This document shows positions 47,630-57,264 of a stretch of DNA of 64,000 nucleotides, piece by piece. Position 1 is the stretch's first letter; each line of letters starts with the position of its first letter. The translations under genes were made by a program, and so were the position numbers. The stretch covers positions 2,471,001 through 2,535,000 of the forward strand of contig NZ_LN614830.1 in assembly GCF_000953635.1 (NCBI RefSeq), written 5' to 3'. The notes beneath the pieces were generated by a model. That model was not told the DNA's origin, ran no database searches, and saw only the letters and a program-made list of their open reading frames with translations. The DNA is from Legionella micdadei. Lineage in GTDB: Bacteria; Pseudomonadota; Gammaproteobacteria; Legionellales; Legionellaceae.

Positions 47630-48028
47630 ATGACTCATCCTATCCACGTGCTTGTAGTAGAAGATACTCTCATTGCCCAGATGGTTGCTAAAGCACAATT
47701 AGCAAAACTTGGCTGCCTTGTGGATATCGCATCAAATGGAAAAATTGCCTTGGAAAAAACAATGACCTTTTCTTATGATCTCATTTTAATGGACATCGGA
47801 CTAGGCGAAGGGCCGGATGGTTTTGAAGTCGCTACTTTAATTAAAAAACAAAGCACTATCAATAAAAACACACCAATCATTGCTGTTACCGCGCATGGCG
47901 AACCTGATTATGCTAAAAAAGCGCTCGCTGTCGGGATAGAAAGATATTTTAACAAACCATTTACCCCGGCCAGTGCTAAGGCAATTCTTTATCATCTTGA
48001 AAACAAGTCACTAGAGGCATGTGAATAA
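47630..48028 (+). CDS. Single-domain response regulator
   Basis: A 132-residue CheY-like receiver with acidic pocket E11/D12, phospho-acceptor D55, T87 and K109 (FNKPFT). No output domain, so it passes phosphate on or binds a partner. It lies 205 bases after the PAS kinase on the same strand and is its probable target. Confidence 0.92.
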   Translation: MTHPIHVLVVEDTLIAQMVAKAQLAKLGCLVDIASNGKIALEKTMTFSYDLILMDIGLGEGPDGFEVATLIKKQSTINKNTPIIAVTAHGEPDYAKKALAVGIERYFNKPFTPASAKAILYHLENKSLEACE

Positions 48029-48146
48029 GAGCGGTTGCTTATATCCGCTCCTATACCACGGCTCGGATATTTAACTTAAACCTTGCACCCGATTACCTGA
48101 TTAGATTTGAATAAGAGCTGTCTATTTCCAACTGCGGGTTACCTAC

Positions 48147-49568
48147 TCAGTTAGATTGGCTGCTTGCAGCACGTTCGCGAATGTACTTCAAAGCAAAATC
48201 CAAACGTGATAGTGTGCGTTGCTTGCCCAGTAAATTGAGCGTCATTGCTATAGCCGGCGACACGCTGCTGCCGGTTACAGCTACGCGAAGTGGTTGAGCA
48301 ATTTTACTCATATTAACATCAAATTCAGCACTTACATCATTGATGCACTGCTGCAATGATTCACTATCCCAATGCTCAAGCTGATGCAGTAACTTATAGA
48401 GCGCTTCCAATGGTTCTAATACGACAGGGCGTAAGTGTTTTTTCACTGCATCGTTATCATATTCAATCGCATCCTCATAAAAATAACGGCTTCCATTACA
48501 TATCTCAGCTAAAGTCTTATAACGCTCTGCTTGGATAGAAACCAATTCAGTCAAGGATGGGCCATTTCCTGTATCAATACCTTGACTTTGAAAATGCCAT
48601 TGCAGAGCTTGGGCAACCGTCTCAGGCGGATCATTTTTTTGATAATGTTGGTTTAACCAATACAGTTTATCGTAATTAAAGCTTGATACCCCTCGGCTAA
48701 CATTTCTCAGATCAAAATATTCAATCATTTCGTCAATGCTGAAAATTTCCTGGTCTTTGTAGGACCAGCCCAGGCGCACAAGATAATTCAATAAAGCATG
48801 AGGTAATACCCCTAATTCTTTAAATTGCAAAACGCTTACCGCACCATGCCTTTTGGATAGGCGTTTACCGTCATCACCCAGAATCATTGGTAAATGGGCA
48901 AAAACCGGTATGGGTGCATTAAGCGCATTGAATAAGTTAATTTGCCGGGGAGTATTATTAATATGGTCATCGCCACGGATTACATGGGTAATTTGCATAT
49001 CCCAATCATCAATGACCACAGCAAAATTGTAAGTTGGATGGCCATCCGAGCGAATGAGTATCAAATCATCCAGCTCACTATTTTCAACATTGATATTACC
49101 GTAAACCACATCACTGAATGAAACAACGCCCGTCTGCGGATTTCTAAATCGTATGACATAAGGTTCATTACCCACGGGTAAATTCTTGTCACGGCAATGG
49201 CCGTCATAGCGGGGCTTCTGCTTCGCAGCAAGCTGTGATTCCCGCAAAGCATCCAAACGCTCTTTGCTGCACACGCAACGATAGGCCTTACCTTCATTAA
49301 GCAATTGTTCTGCGATTTTTTGATAGCGGGAATAACGTTCAGTTTGGTAATAAGGTCCTTCATCATGATCAAGGCCTAGCCATGCCATGCCATCAAGAAT
49401 GGCTTGGACAGATTCCTGTGTGGAACGCTCTTGATCTGTGTCTTCAATGCGCAACACAAATTGACCTTTATGATGTTTTGCATATAACCAAGAAAATAAA
49501 GCAGTGCGTACACCGCCAACATGTAAAAACCCGGTAGGGCTTGGGGCAAACCGTGTTCTAACTACCAT
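48147..49568 (-). CDS. gltX: Glutamyl-tRNA synthetase
   Basis: A 473-residue class I synthetase that charges tRNA-Glu. The HIGH-type motif is LHVGG at about 15-19, and the KMSKS-type motif is KRLSKRHG near residue 240. The ATG at 49568 is chosen because GGAG lies six bases upstream; an in-frame start at 49589 would add seven residues. The C-terminal anticodon-binding domain is complete. It is divergent from letS. Confidence 0.96.
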   Translation of the reverse strand: MVVRTRFAPSPTGFLHVGGVRTALFSWLYAKHHKGQFVLRIEDTDQERSTQESVQAILDGMAWLGLDHDEGPYYQTERYSRYQKIAEQLLNEGKAYRCVCSKERLDALRESQLAAKQKPRYDGHCRDKNLPVGNEPYVIRFRNPQTGVVSFSDVVYGNINVENSELDDLILIRSDGHPTYNFAVVIDDWDMQITHVIRGDDHINNTPRQINLFNALNAPIPVFAHLPMILGDDGKRLSKRHGAVSVLQFKELGVLPHALLNYLVRLGWSYKDQEIFSIDEMIEYFDLRNVSRGVSSFNYDKLYWLNQHYQKNDPPETVAQALQWHFQSQGIDTGNGPSLTELVSIQAERYKTLAEICNGSRYFYEDAIEYDNDAVKKHLRPVVLEPLEALYKLLHQLEHWDSESLQQCINDVSAEFDVNMSKIAQPLRVAVTGSSVSPAIAMTLNLLGKQRTLSRLDFALKYIRERAASSQSN

Positions 49569-49725
49569 CAGGTGCTCCGTTGTAAGCAATAAGCAGAAAT
49601 AGCATTTTGAAGTATCTTGAGTATATAATATCTAACTTTCTGAGCAACGCAAAATAAATGAATGCACCTTAATTCCTTACATCAATTAACAACAAATCTG
49701 CTAATCAGATAATTTTGCCATCACT

Positions 49726-52464
49726 ATGAAAAGACTCGGCATCAAATACCAGCTGCGCATCACTACGTTAATACCAGTACTTTTGGTCGCCCTCCTCTTT
49801 GCCGTATTCTTTAATGGCCAATTTAATAAAGATTTAAATCAGCACATGTCACGTTTAGGTGAAGCATATATTCGCCAATTATTACCCGCTGCCCAATTCG
49901 CAATGTTGCGCAACGATAGTCGAACATTGCAAGGTTTAATCAATGCGTCAACAGTGAATCCCGAGGTCAAGGCCTTGGCCTTTTACAACGCCCAGGGACA
50001 ATTGCTTGCGTATCGGGGGGGCAAACATTCCATTCATAAGCCTTTTAAACCACCGGAATTCACTGGTGATTATATTGAGAGCAAGCAAATCAAACCTTAC
50101 ACAATTAATTTCACTGCTCCTATCACCATTCCTAAGTTTAATCTTTATTCAACCACGCCCTTTAAAGCACTAACTAACCCTATTGCCTTGCAAGCCGATG
50201 ATATTTTAGGTTGGCTTTCCCTTGATATTGACACGCAATCAATGCTTATCATGCAATATCGCATGTATATCGTGACCATTTTCATTATTTTGCTTGGCTT
50301 GCTAATGAGTTTAACCATCCATTATTTCTTATCCAAGCGAATCTACCTGCCTATTTCTCGTCTTAGACGCAGTATGAAACAAATCTTAAGTAATGAATTT
50401 GAAACGCACATTAATGTCTCAAGCCCAGGTGAATTAGGCATTATTGAGCGGGGTTGCGCCCATTTACAAAGACAGTACTTAAATATTGTTAATGATTTAA
50501 ATCATCACATCGAAGTTGCAACCGCAGACTTGCAGCAAAGCTTAGAATTATTGGAAGAGAAAAATATTGAACTCTCATTAGAGAAGAAAAAAGCAGAGGA
50601 AAAAAGCAGGCAAAAATCAGAGTTTATTGCCAACATGAGTCATGAAATTCGCACCCCAATGAATGGGGTAATCGGATTTACTAACGTCTTACTCGAATCA
50701 AAATTAGATAGTCTGCAGCTTGATTACGTCAAAACAATTAAATCCTCTGCGCAAGATTTATTGGCCATCATTAACGATATTCTCGATTACTCTAAAATGG
50801 ATGCCGGCAAATTGCATTTGGATTGTATACCCCTCGACATTCGTGCCTGCATCGATGAGGTATTAGCCCTCACTGCGCCTAATGCCCACAAAAAAGGAGT
50901 CGATTTAATCCCTTCAACGGCCGTAAATGTACCTAAAACAGTACCGGGCGATCCTTTGCGTATTAAACAGATTATTACCAATCTAGTCAGCAATGCCGTT
51001 AAGTTTACCGATCGAGGCTACGTGCTTATCCGTACTACGATTGAACAAGAGACGGAAAAGGATTATACGCTCTGTATCTCGGTTACCGACACTGGGATTG
51101 GCATTTCCGGTGAAGATCAAACCAAATTATTTAATGCATTTAACCAAGCAGACACAACAATCACCCGTCGCTACGGCGGGTCTGGCTTAGGCTTAGTCAT
51201 CTGCAAAAAATTAGTTGAAACCATGCAGGGACGAATAACCCTAACAAGTGAAGTGAATAAAGGATCAACTTTTGCGGTACGAATCAAACTTGAAAAATTA
51301 GCTGCTTATGAAGTTGAAAAGCATCAAAGCCAGCGTTTCGATAATCTAAAAGCCCTTTGTTATGATGACAATCCCCTATATTTAGAGGCCCTGTGTAATG
51401 GATTAGGTTACTGGGGTATTGAAACTGTCCCTGTCAGTTCCTTTAATCAACTTGAAGCAGCCTTTGCTAAACACAGCGATTGCACGCTTGCCTTCATTAA
51501 CGTGAATGAAGGTTGTGAAAAACAAATAGCTCAGACATTACGCAAACAGTCCATTTCTTGCGTGCTGATTTCTAAATGGCTTATCCATGATCCTCAAGCA
51601 CTTGGCGCCCAGGCCTTCTTGTTCAAACCAATTAGTATTCAAAAACTGCATGAGACCATTGAATTTTTACTCAACCAAGCCTCGCAAACCCCTGCAACAG
51701 ATCATGAACTAGACAACCTGCGGTCTCAACTTCGTATCGCCCATCCTGAATTGTTAATTGCAGAAGATAATCCAGTCAATCGCATGTTACTCAATTCGCT
51801 ACTCAGCGAACACACAAATATTGAAACCGTGGATAATGGGGAGGAAGCAGTAAAAGCCTGTCAGAGTAAACGGTACAATGTCATTTTGCTTGATTTACAA
51901 ATGCCCAAAATCAATGGACTCGATGCAGCACGCTTGATTCGCCAGGAATCCATGTTGAATAAGCAAACTCCAATTGTCGTCATCAGTGCAAATAGTTCGG
52001 ATTTAAATAAAGAGCGGTTAGAAAAATCAGGTGTTGATCTCTGCTTGCAAAAGCCCATTGATGAAAAACAACTTCTTAACCATCTTTTGCTCTTTCTAAA
52101 AAAATCAAAACCAGCAGCCATTGATTGGCAGCTCTGCGTGCAAAAAGTTTCAGGAAATCAAGCTCTAGCTGAGGAATTTCTTGCTCGTTTCGTTGATGAA
52201 TTACACAAAAATCGAGAAGAGTTCCTGCAATTATTACATGATAAAAACATCAAAGGATTGGAAAGTGCCGCCCATAAATTACATGGTGCTTGTTGTTTCT
52301 GTGGTGTACCCCATTTACAAACCCAAGTTATCCAGCTTGAAAAACTAGCTAAGCGCGCAAAAAATATCGAAGAATTAAAACCAGCGTTTACCGAACTTAT
52401 TAAAAGTATTGATGAGGTTATTGATGAATTTAATGATCTCTATCAAACTAATTCCTCTGACTAA
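49726..52464 (+). CDS. letS: Hybrid sensor kinase LetS (GacS/BarA type)
   Basis: A 912-residue membrane kinase. A first membrane segment lies at about 12-30, a periplasmic region at 31-178, a second segment at about 180-202, then HAMP. H306 (MSHEIRTP) is the kinase His, with NLVSNAVKF and DTGIGI in the ATPase domain. A degenerate receiver at about 545-640 is followed by a true receiver with D723 and a C-terminal Hpt with H850 (AAHKLHG). This is the BarA/GacS layout; in Legionella LetS feeds LetA, RsmY/RsmZ and CsrA and so controls the switch to transmission. The PFK gene starts 22 bases later. The name rests on architecture and setting. Confidence 0.88.
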   Translation: MKRLGIKYQLRITTLIPVLLVALLFAVFFNGQFNKDLNQHMSRLGEAYIRQLLPAAQFAMLRNDSRTLQGLINASTVNPEVKALAFYNAQGQLLAYRGGKHSIHKPFKPPEFTGDYIESKQIKPYTINFTAPITIPKFNLYSTTPFKALTNPIALQADDILGWLSLDIDTQSMLIMQYRMYIVTIFIILLGLLMSLTIHYFLSKRIYLPISRLRRSMKQILSNEFETHINVSSPGELGIIERGCAHLQRQYLNIVNDLNHHIEVATADLQQSLELLEEKNIELSLEKKKAEEKSRQKSEFIANMSHEIRTPMNGVIGFTNVLLESKLDSLQLDYVKTIKSSAQDLLAIINDILDYSKMDAGKLHLDCIPLDIRACIDEVLALTAPNAHKKGVDLIPSTAVNVPKTVPGDPLRIKQIITNLVSNAVKFTDRGYVLIRTTIEQETEKDYTLCISVTDTGIGISGEDQTKLFNAFNQADTTITRRYGGSGLGLVICKKLVETMQGRITLTSEVNKGSTFAVRIKLEKLAAYEVEKHQSQRFDNLKALCYDDNPLYLEALCNGLGYWGIETVPVSSFNQLEAAFAKHSDCTLAFINVNEGCEKQIAQTLRKQSISCVLISKWLIHDPQALGAQAFLFKPISIQKLHETIEFLLNQASQTPATDHELDNLRSQLRIAHPELLIAEDNPVNRMLLNSLLSEHTNIETVDNGEEAVKACQSKRYNVILLDLQMPKINGLDAARLIRQESMLNKQTPIVVISANSSDLNKERLEKSGVDLCLQKPIDEKQLLNHLLLFLKKSKPAAIDWQLCVQKVSGNQALAEEFLARFVDELHKNREEFLQLLHDKNIKGLESAAHKLHGACCFCGVPHLQTQVIQLEKLAKRAKNIEELKPAFTELIKSIDEVIDEFNDLYQTNSSD

Positions 52465-52486
52465 CGAAGTGGTTCACGGAGATTTT

Positions 52487-53722
52487 ATGTCAATTAAAAA
52501 TGCAATTTATGCTCAATCCGGTGGAGTAACCGCTGTGATTAACGCTTCTGCTTGTGGCGTTATTCAAACAGCAAGATTACACCCAGAAAAAATAGGGAAA
52601 GTTTTTGCAGCGCAAAACGGTATCATTGGCGCTCTTAATGAGCAATTAATTGATACCTCGCTTGAATCTGACGCAGATATTGCCGCACTCATGCACACCC
52701 CCTCTGGCGCTTTTGGCTCATGCCGCTACAAATTAAAAGATGATGGTGCCGAATACGAGCGGTTGCTTGATGTTTTTAAAGCGCACAATATTGGCTATTT
52801 TTTCTACAACGGCGGGGGCGACTCACAAGATACCGCGCATAAGGTTTCCAAATTGAGCAGTAAAATGGGTTACCCCATTACCTGCATCGGAATTCCCAAA
52901 ACGGTGGATAATGATTTACCCTTTACCGATAATTGCCCTGGTTTTGGATCTGTCGCCAAATATGTGGCCGTATCCACACTGGAAGCAGGATTTGATGTTG
53001 CATCAATGGCCGCCTCTTCAACAAAAGTGTTTATCCTTGAAGTGATGGGGCGCCATGCCGGTTGGATTGCTGCCGCAAGTGGTTTAGCAGGACATCGTGT
53101 AGAAGAACCGCCCCATATTATTTTATTCCCCGAAATTCCTTTCGAATCTCAACGCTTTCTCAATAAAGTTAAAGAATGCGTGAAAAATTACGGCTATTGC
53201 GTCGTTGTTGTTTCAGAAGGTATCCGTAATGCGGAGGGTAAATTTTTAAGCGAAGCTGGATTACGCGATGCTTTTGGGCATGCACAACTCGGTGGAGTAG
53301 CACCCGTGTTAGCCCAACTGGTTAAAGACGAGTTGGGATATAAATACCATTGGGCAGTCGCTGATTATTTACAACGTGCTGCCCGCCATATCGCCTCACA
53401 AGTCGATGTTGAACAAGCTTACGCCTTAGGCAAAGCAGCAGTTGAATTAGCGATCAGCGGCCATAATGCGATTATGCCTATTATTAAACGGGAACAGGAT
53501 TCACCTTACCGCTGGTCAATAGGCCATGTTCCATTAGCTGATGTAGCTAACCAAGAGAGGGCGATGCCTCCAGAATTTATTGCCCCAGATGGCATGGGTA
53601 TTACCGAATCTTGTCGACGTTATTTAGCCCCCTTGATTCAGGGAGAAGCTTATCCGCCTTATAAAGAAGGGGTACCCGTTTATATCAGGCTGAAAAACAA
53701 GTTAGCCGAGCAGAAGTTATAA
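52487..53722 (+). CDS. 6-phosphofructokinase, PPi-dependent type
   Basis: A protein of about 411 residues that phosphorylates fructose 6-phosphate. The motif YNGGGDSQD has Asp after the glycines, where ATP-using enzymes have Gly, which favours pyrophosphate as donor; catalytic PKTVDND and substrate-binding EVMGRHAGW are present. The ATG at 52487 has ACGGAG five bases upstream; an earlier frame start would overlap letS. It follows letS closely and ends before a strong hairpin. Confidence 0.9.
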   Translation: MSIKNAIYAQSGGVTAVINASACGVIQTARLHPEKIGKVFAAQNGIIGALNEQLIDTSLESDADIAALMHTPSGAFGSCRYKLKDDGAEYERLLDVFKAHNIGYFFYNGGGDSQDTAHKVSKLSSKMGYPITCIGIPKTVDNDLPFTDNCPGFGSVAKYVAVSTLEAGFDVASMAASSTKVFILEVMGRHAGWIAAASGLAGHRVEEPPHIILFPEIPFESQRFLNKVKECVKNYGYCVVVVSEGIRNAEGKFLSEAGLRDAFGHAQLGGVAPVLAQLVKDELGYKYHWAVADYLQRAARHIASQVDVEQAYALGKAAVELAISGHNAIMPIIKREQDSPYRWSIGHVPLADVANQERAMPPEFIAPDGMGITESCRRYLAPLIQGEAYPPYKEGVPVYIRLKNKLAEQKL

Positions 53723-53729
53723 AAAGAAT

Positions 53730-53763
53730 CACGCCGTATGAATTTACTTCATACGGCGTGTTT
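53730..53763 (+). terminator. Strong hairpin after the phosphofructokinase gene
   Basis: A perfect 13-base stem CACGCCGTATGAA / TTCATACGGCGTG with a five-base loop, followed by TTT. It starts eight bases after the stop codon. Confidence 0.8.
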
Positions 53764-53812
53764 AGCAATCCTTGCAAAAAGGATCGACCTTCATTCAAAC
53801 GCGGTATTAAAA

Positions 53813-54157
53813 TTATTGATTTGGGCAACCGGACTGGTGATACAAGACAAGTGCATTATAAATGCCTTGATAATCTGCAAACGCGGTTTTATTTGCTTTA
53901 ATATCATCAAAAACAGTATTTGTGCGCTTACAATCTCCTATGTCGGTGATATTTGTGTGATCGCCATTGGCTTTTTTGTAAGCCATAAAGCTCTTGCCAC
54001 AATGAAGATGAGGGCGTTTTGACGATGCATTCCCTAAATACTCCATGTTTCCGCAAAATTCTTTCTTAAAGTCAACATTGACCAAGTTTATGTGGGCACT
54101 CGAAGCAATGGGAGCTAATGCAATTAAGCAAGCTGCCACAATAGAAATTTTTCTCAT
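53813..54157 (-). CDS. Small secreted protein with four cysteines
   Basis: A 114-residue protein with a clear signal peptide (MRKISIVAACLIALAPIASSA). The mature part of about 93 residues has four Cys, which could form two disulfides in the periplasm or outside. No family is recognised. AGGA precedes the ATG with good spacing. Confidence 0.75.
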   Translation of the reverse strand: MRKISIVAACLIALAPIASSAHINLVNVDFKKEFCGNMEYLGNASSKRPHLHCGKSFMAYKKANGDHTNITDIGDCKRTNTVFDDIKANKTAFADYQGIYNALVLYHQSGCPNQ

Positions 54158-54358
54158 TTTGTTTCCTAAAAAGATTTTAAGATGAAAAAAATATCATGTT
54201 CTTACCACATTTCCAAGATTAGTGTTCAACAGGGGTGCCCAACCTCGCAGCGAATGGCCAAATTTGTCGCATCTGGTAAAAACATCTGCGTTCAAATACG
54301 GCCACTCGAGGAATCATTGGCTTGTGTAATCTGTTCGATGACGATTCAAATGATTGCT

Positions 54359-55540
54359 TTAGAATTTAACCATGTAAGACTCAAGCTTTTCTTGTTGTAT
54401 TTTTTTAATCAGGTCTTTGCTTAATCCTGTAGCACCTGCCATTGTACCTAAATTAAAGTGCTGTACCCCATTCATCAAGGTTATTTCATTAATTCCGTCA
54501 GTTCGATTGAAACCTTCATAAATTTCCAAATCTTCATTACCAATGTTTAAGAAACTATGAAAATTTCCGACAGGAATGGAGATCAAATCACCCCGATGAA
54601 TAAGCGAGTGATACACTTTCCCATCATTGTCCATCATCGTAAAGAAAGCGTCACCGCGTAATACAAATAAAAGGACATCACCTGAGGTGTACCAATGAGG
54701 GACGCGTAACACGTTTGGCTTCATGATCGTCCTTTGCAGAGCCATTCCATCAATGTGTGGATTAACTTTGGAATCCACTCGTGTGATCGATCCTAACTCT
54801 GATTGATAGAGCGGCTTTGTAGTCATAAAGTTATTCGACAAATCACTATACATATCACCTTTCTCAGGCGAAGCTGCTGGATCAAACGCACTTAATCGGT
54901 TAACCGTTGTCTTTTTAATACTGGCGATATCGCTTTCAGAAAGGCCAACAGCACGTGCCAGTATGGCATCAGGTAATGAGGCCCAAGCAGTTAGAAAATC
55001 CCTGTCAGCAGCGATAGGCGAATCATAAACGACAAGAAACTTCATCTTTTCCTGTCCCACATTTTCTAGCGAGTGCAGTTTGGCCTTAGGAATAATCCAT
55101 GTCCCATTCTTCTCCACAGTGTATATCTTGGTGTTTCCAGCACCCTCCCAAATTGTCACCCGCATCTTCCCACTAAGGACCGTACCAATTTCTGTGGCAT
55201 TAGCATGCCAATGTGGAACCCTCATGGCATCCGTAACCACCTCATAATAAAAAAGTAGGCCTGAATTATTAGAAAGTAGTTGATTTGCTGTTTCCGCAAT
55301 TCTTACTCCTGCGCTATTCTTATCAACCTGCCCTTGCTTAAATAGGTTAATGCGATAAGGAAATTCTGCTGCTAAATTTGCTGATTCGTCCTGCAATAGT
55401 TTCTGAATTTTAGGATTAGCATTAACAACGGTGGTTTCAGGCCCTGATGAGGGAGTTGCGTCCGCTGCTTGGGCATGTGGAATCACAAACCCAACAAGAA
55501 AAGCAATCTTAATGGCTGCTGTTCGATATTTCCTTATCAT
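54359..55540 (-). CDS. Secreted bicupin, oxalate-decarboxylase-like
   Basis: A 393-residue protein with a signal peptide ending near AQAAD. Two cupin domains follow. The first has a full metal set: H110, H112, E117 and H156 (HWHANATE). The second reads HWYTSGD, so H282 is followed by Tyr284 in place of the second His and Asp in place of Glu; H328 remains. Only the first site is likely to bind Mn or Fe in the usual way. It may be an oxalate decarboxylase/oxidase or another cupin enzyme; the substrate is unknown. Confidence 0.82.
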   Translation of the reverse strand: MIRKYRTAAIKIAFLVGFVIPHAQAADATPSSGPETTVVNANPKIQKLLQDESANLAAEFPYRINLFKQGQVDKNSAGVRIAETANQLLSNNSGLLFYYEVVTDAMRVPHWHANATEIGTVLSGKMRVTIWEGAGNTKIYTVEKNGTWIIPKAKLHSLENVGQEKMKFLVVYDSPIAADRDFLTAWASLPDAILARAVGLSESDIASIKKTTVNRLSAFDPAASPEKGDMYSDLSNNFMTTKPLYQSELGSITRVDSKVNPHIDGMALQRTIMKPNVLRVPHWYTSGDVLLFVLRGDAFFTMMDNDGKVYHSLIHRGDLISIPVGNFHSFLNIGNEDLEIYEGFNRTDGINEITLMNGVQHFNLGTMAGATGLSKDLIKKIQQEKLESYMVKF

Positions 55541-55720
55541 CTTTAAATTCCTAATTTAGTTTAAGGGGAACACTGCATATAACCATTCTCTCAGAGTCAC
55601 CTAAAAAATGGTAGATGGCTCATTTAGGTTAAGTAATGCTGCAAAAGAAGGCTACATTCTCTTGGTTATTTCGCTTACAACCAATAGTATCTGCGATGCT
55701 GGGACCTTCCGTTCTAAGAC

Positions 55721-57079
55721 TCATTTAGCCTCGAGATGAGTGTCAGATGGAACTAACCAGCGGGTAAAATCCTCAGTACCGACCTCATCAGGCATTCTTA
55801 GCAGCGCATTGAAATCATGGTTTTTAAAGAAAGTTACTTCTTTAATAAACGAAAAATAATGCTCGATGCTTATCTCTTCGTTATGAAGACGCGCATCGGC
55901 AAATTCAATGACTTGTTCAGTTAATAAGAACGCTTGTTTCATCTGGGTTAAAAATTCCTTGATTGCAACTCTGTCTATGTTCAATTCACTTGTTGCGGCG
56001 GAATAAATTTCTTCTAAACCGTATTCCGCAGGAATGACTTTTAAGTTGTGCTTCAATTGAGTTAAAAGAGAGACAGTTCTATCTAGGTTTTCCACTTTAG
56101 ATTGGTCTGTACGTCTAAACCACTTCTTCTCCTTTTTAATTGCGGTATTCAATAAATCCATTTTCTTCTCGATCTCCGCAATAAAAAAATCCACTACAAA
56201 ATTTCTTAATATGCTGTTTAAGTTATCTACTTTAGATAACGCTTCTGCATCATGCCAACTTGCTGCCTGTTCAGCAGGTAAGGAGTAAAACTTTGGATCA
56301 AAACTCAATTCATTGGCATACAGGTAAGAAAAGTATAAATCTTTAAGCAAATGGGCTAAGGCTTGAGGCCCACTTGTTTGTGAAGTTGTGTCGACGCGGT
56401 AGTCGCCAGAGCCAAAAAAAGAAATGAACCGCCCTAATTTTGAATTACGATGTTTTGCGGTGAGATCAGGATCCTGGTAAAGGGCTTGATAATTTTGCAC
56501 AATCGCTTCACGGAATGCAGAGATAATGCTACCGTTAGCCACACTCGCGAGAAAATCGTTATTATAAGTACCATTGGCTTGATTAAATAAAAAACCATGC
56601 GGTGCATCTATATCGCCCAAAGGGAATTCTCCTGGATGCACATCTTGTGCATCAGCGTAAAAGCCCCCTCGTTGAAATAAAATTTCGACACGTAACATAT
56701 CTGATGCTGCTGCATAATTTCGATATAAACCTTCAATTTCGTCATTAAAAAAATCCCTGGCAGGCATTTCCTGATACAGGGCATGTTCATGTTGAATAAC
56801 TGGATGGGAGATAAGTGGTTTTCTGGCAATATCAGCAATAATAATTTGGTTTTCTCTTGCCCATCGAACGAGCTCCATATAATCGTCATAACTTGAGAGA
56901 GAGGTTTCATCCCCAGGTAATGCTGATTGCCTTGGATCAAGAAAAAGTTCGGAATCAATCCAAATTCTTACGGTATAATCAGGATTTCTATTTTTCCAAG
57001 CCATGATATTCTCACGCGCTTGTTTATCGGGAACTTTGCCCAACCAGACAAAATGTAAGTCTTTCGGCAAAACAGCCAT
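55721..57079 (-). CDS. Toxin-type glycosyltransferase, effector candidate
   Basis: A 452-residue protein with the fold of clostridial-toxin and Legionella glucosyltransferases: KDLHFVWLG at residues 6-14, then SDMLRVEILFQRGGFYAD at 126-143. The usual DxD is altered to DAQD (D143, D146). A C-terminal helical region follows. Such enzymes move a sugar from UDP-sugar to a host protein. GAGAGG lies five bases before the ATG. No signal peptide is seen. Secretion by Dot/Icm is inferred. Confidence 0.82.
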   Translation of the reverse strand: MAVLPKDLHFVWLGKVPDKQARENIMAWKNRNPDYTVRIWIDSELFLDPRQSALPGDETSLSSYDDYMELVRWARENQIIIADIARKPLISHPVIQHEHALYQEMPARDFFNDEIEGLYRNYAAASDMLRVEILFQRGGFYADAQDVHPGEFPLGDIDAPHGFLFNQANGTYNNDFLASVANGSIISAFREAIVQNYQALYQDPDLTAKHRNSKLGRFISFFGSGDYRVDTTSQTSGPQALAHLLKDLYFSYLYANELSFDPKFYSLPAEQAASWHDAEALSKVDNLNSILRNFVVDFFIAEIEKKMDLLNTAIKKEKKWFRRTDQSKVENLDRTVSLLTQLKHNLKVIPAEYGLEEIYSAATSELNIDRVAIKEFLTQMKQAFLLTEQVIEFADARLHNEEISIEHYFSFIKEVTFFKNHDFNALLRMPDEVGTEDFTRWLVPSDTHLEAK

Positions 57080-57264
57080 ACGACCCTCTCACTTTTTAAG
57101 TATTATTCTAATAATAGATGATATGAACAATCAGATTTCTACATATCCAACAAGGAAATTAATTTTTGGAGTTAAACCATTTACCTAAGGTACAATTTCT
57201 TGCGCGAGGACGTCGCGGGATAATTCGTGCGGATAGGTAGTTACTAAGGATCTAAGGACTCAAG

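Noticed and set aside
48029-48050. Terminator after the response regulator
   Set aside because: Only a six-base stem GAGCGG/CCGCTC with no U tract; too weak to call.
54182-54424. 80-codon plus-strand frame
   Set aside because: Runs into the end of the bicupin gene on the other strand and has no recognisable content or ribosome binding site.
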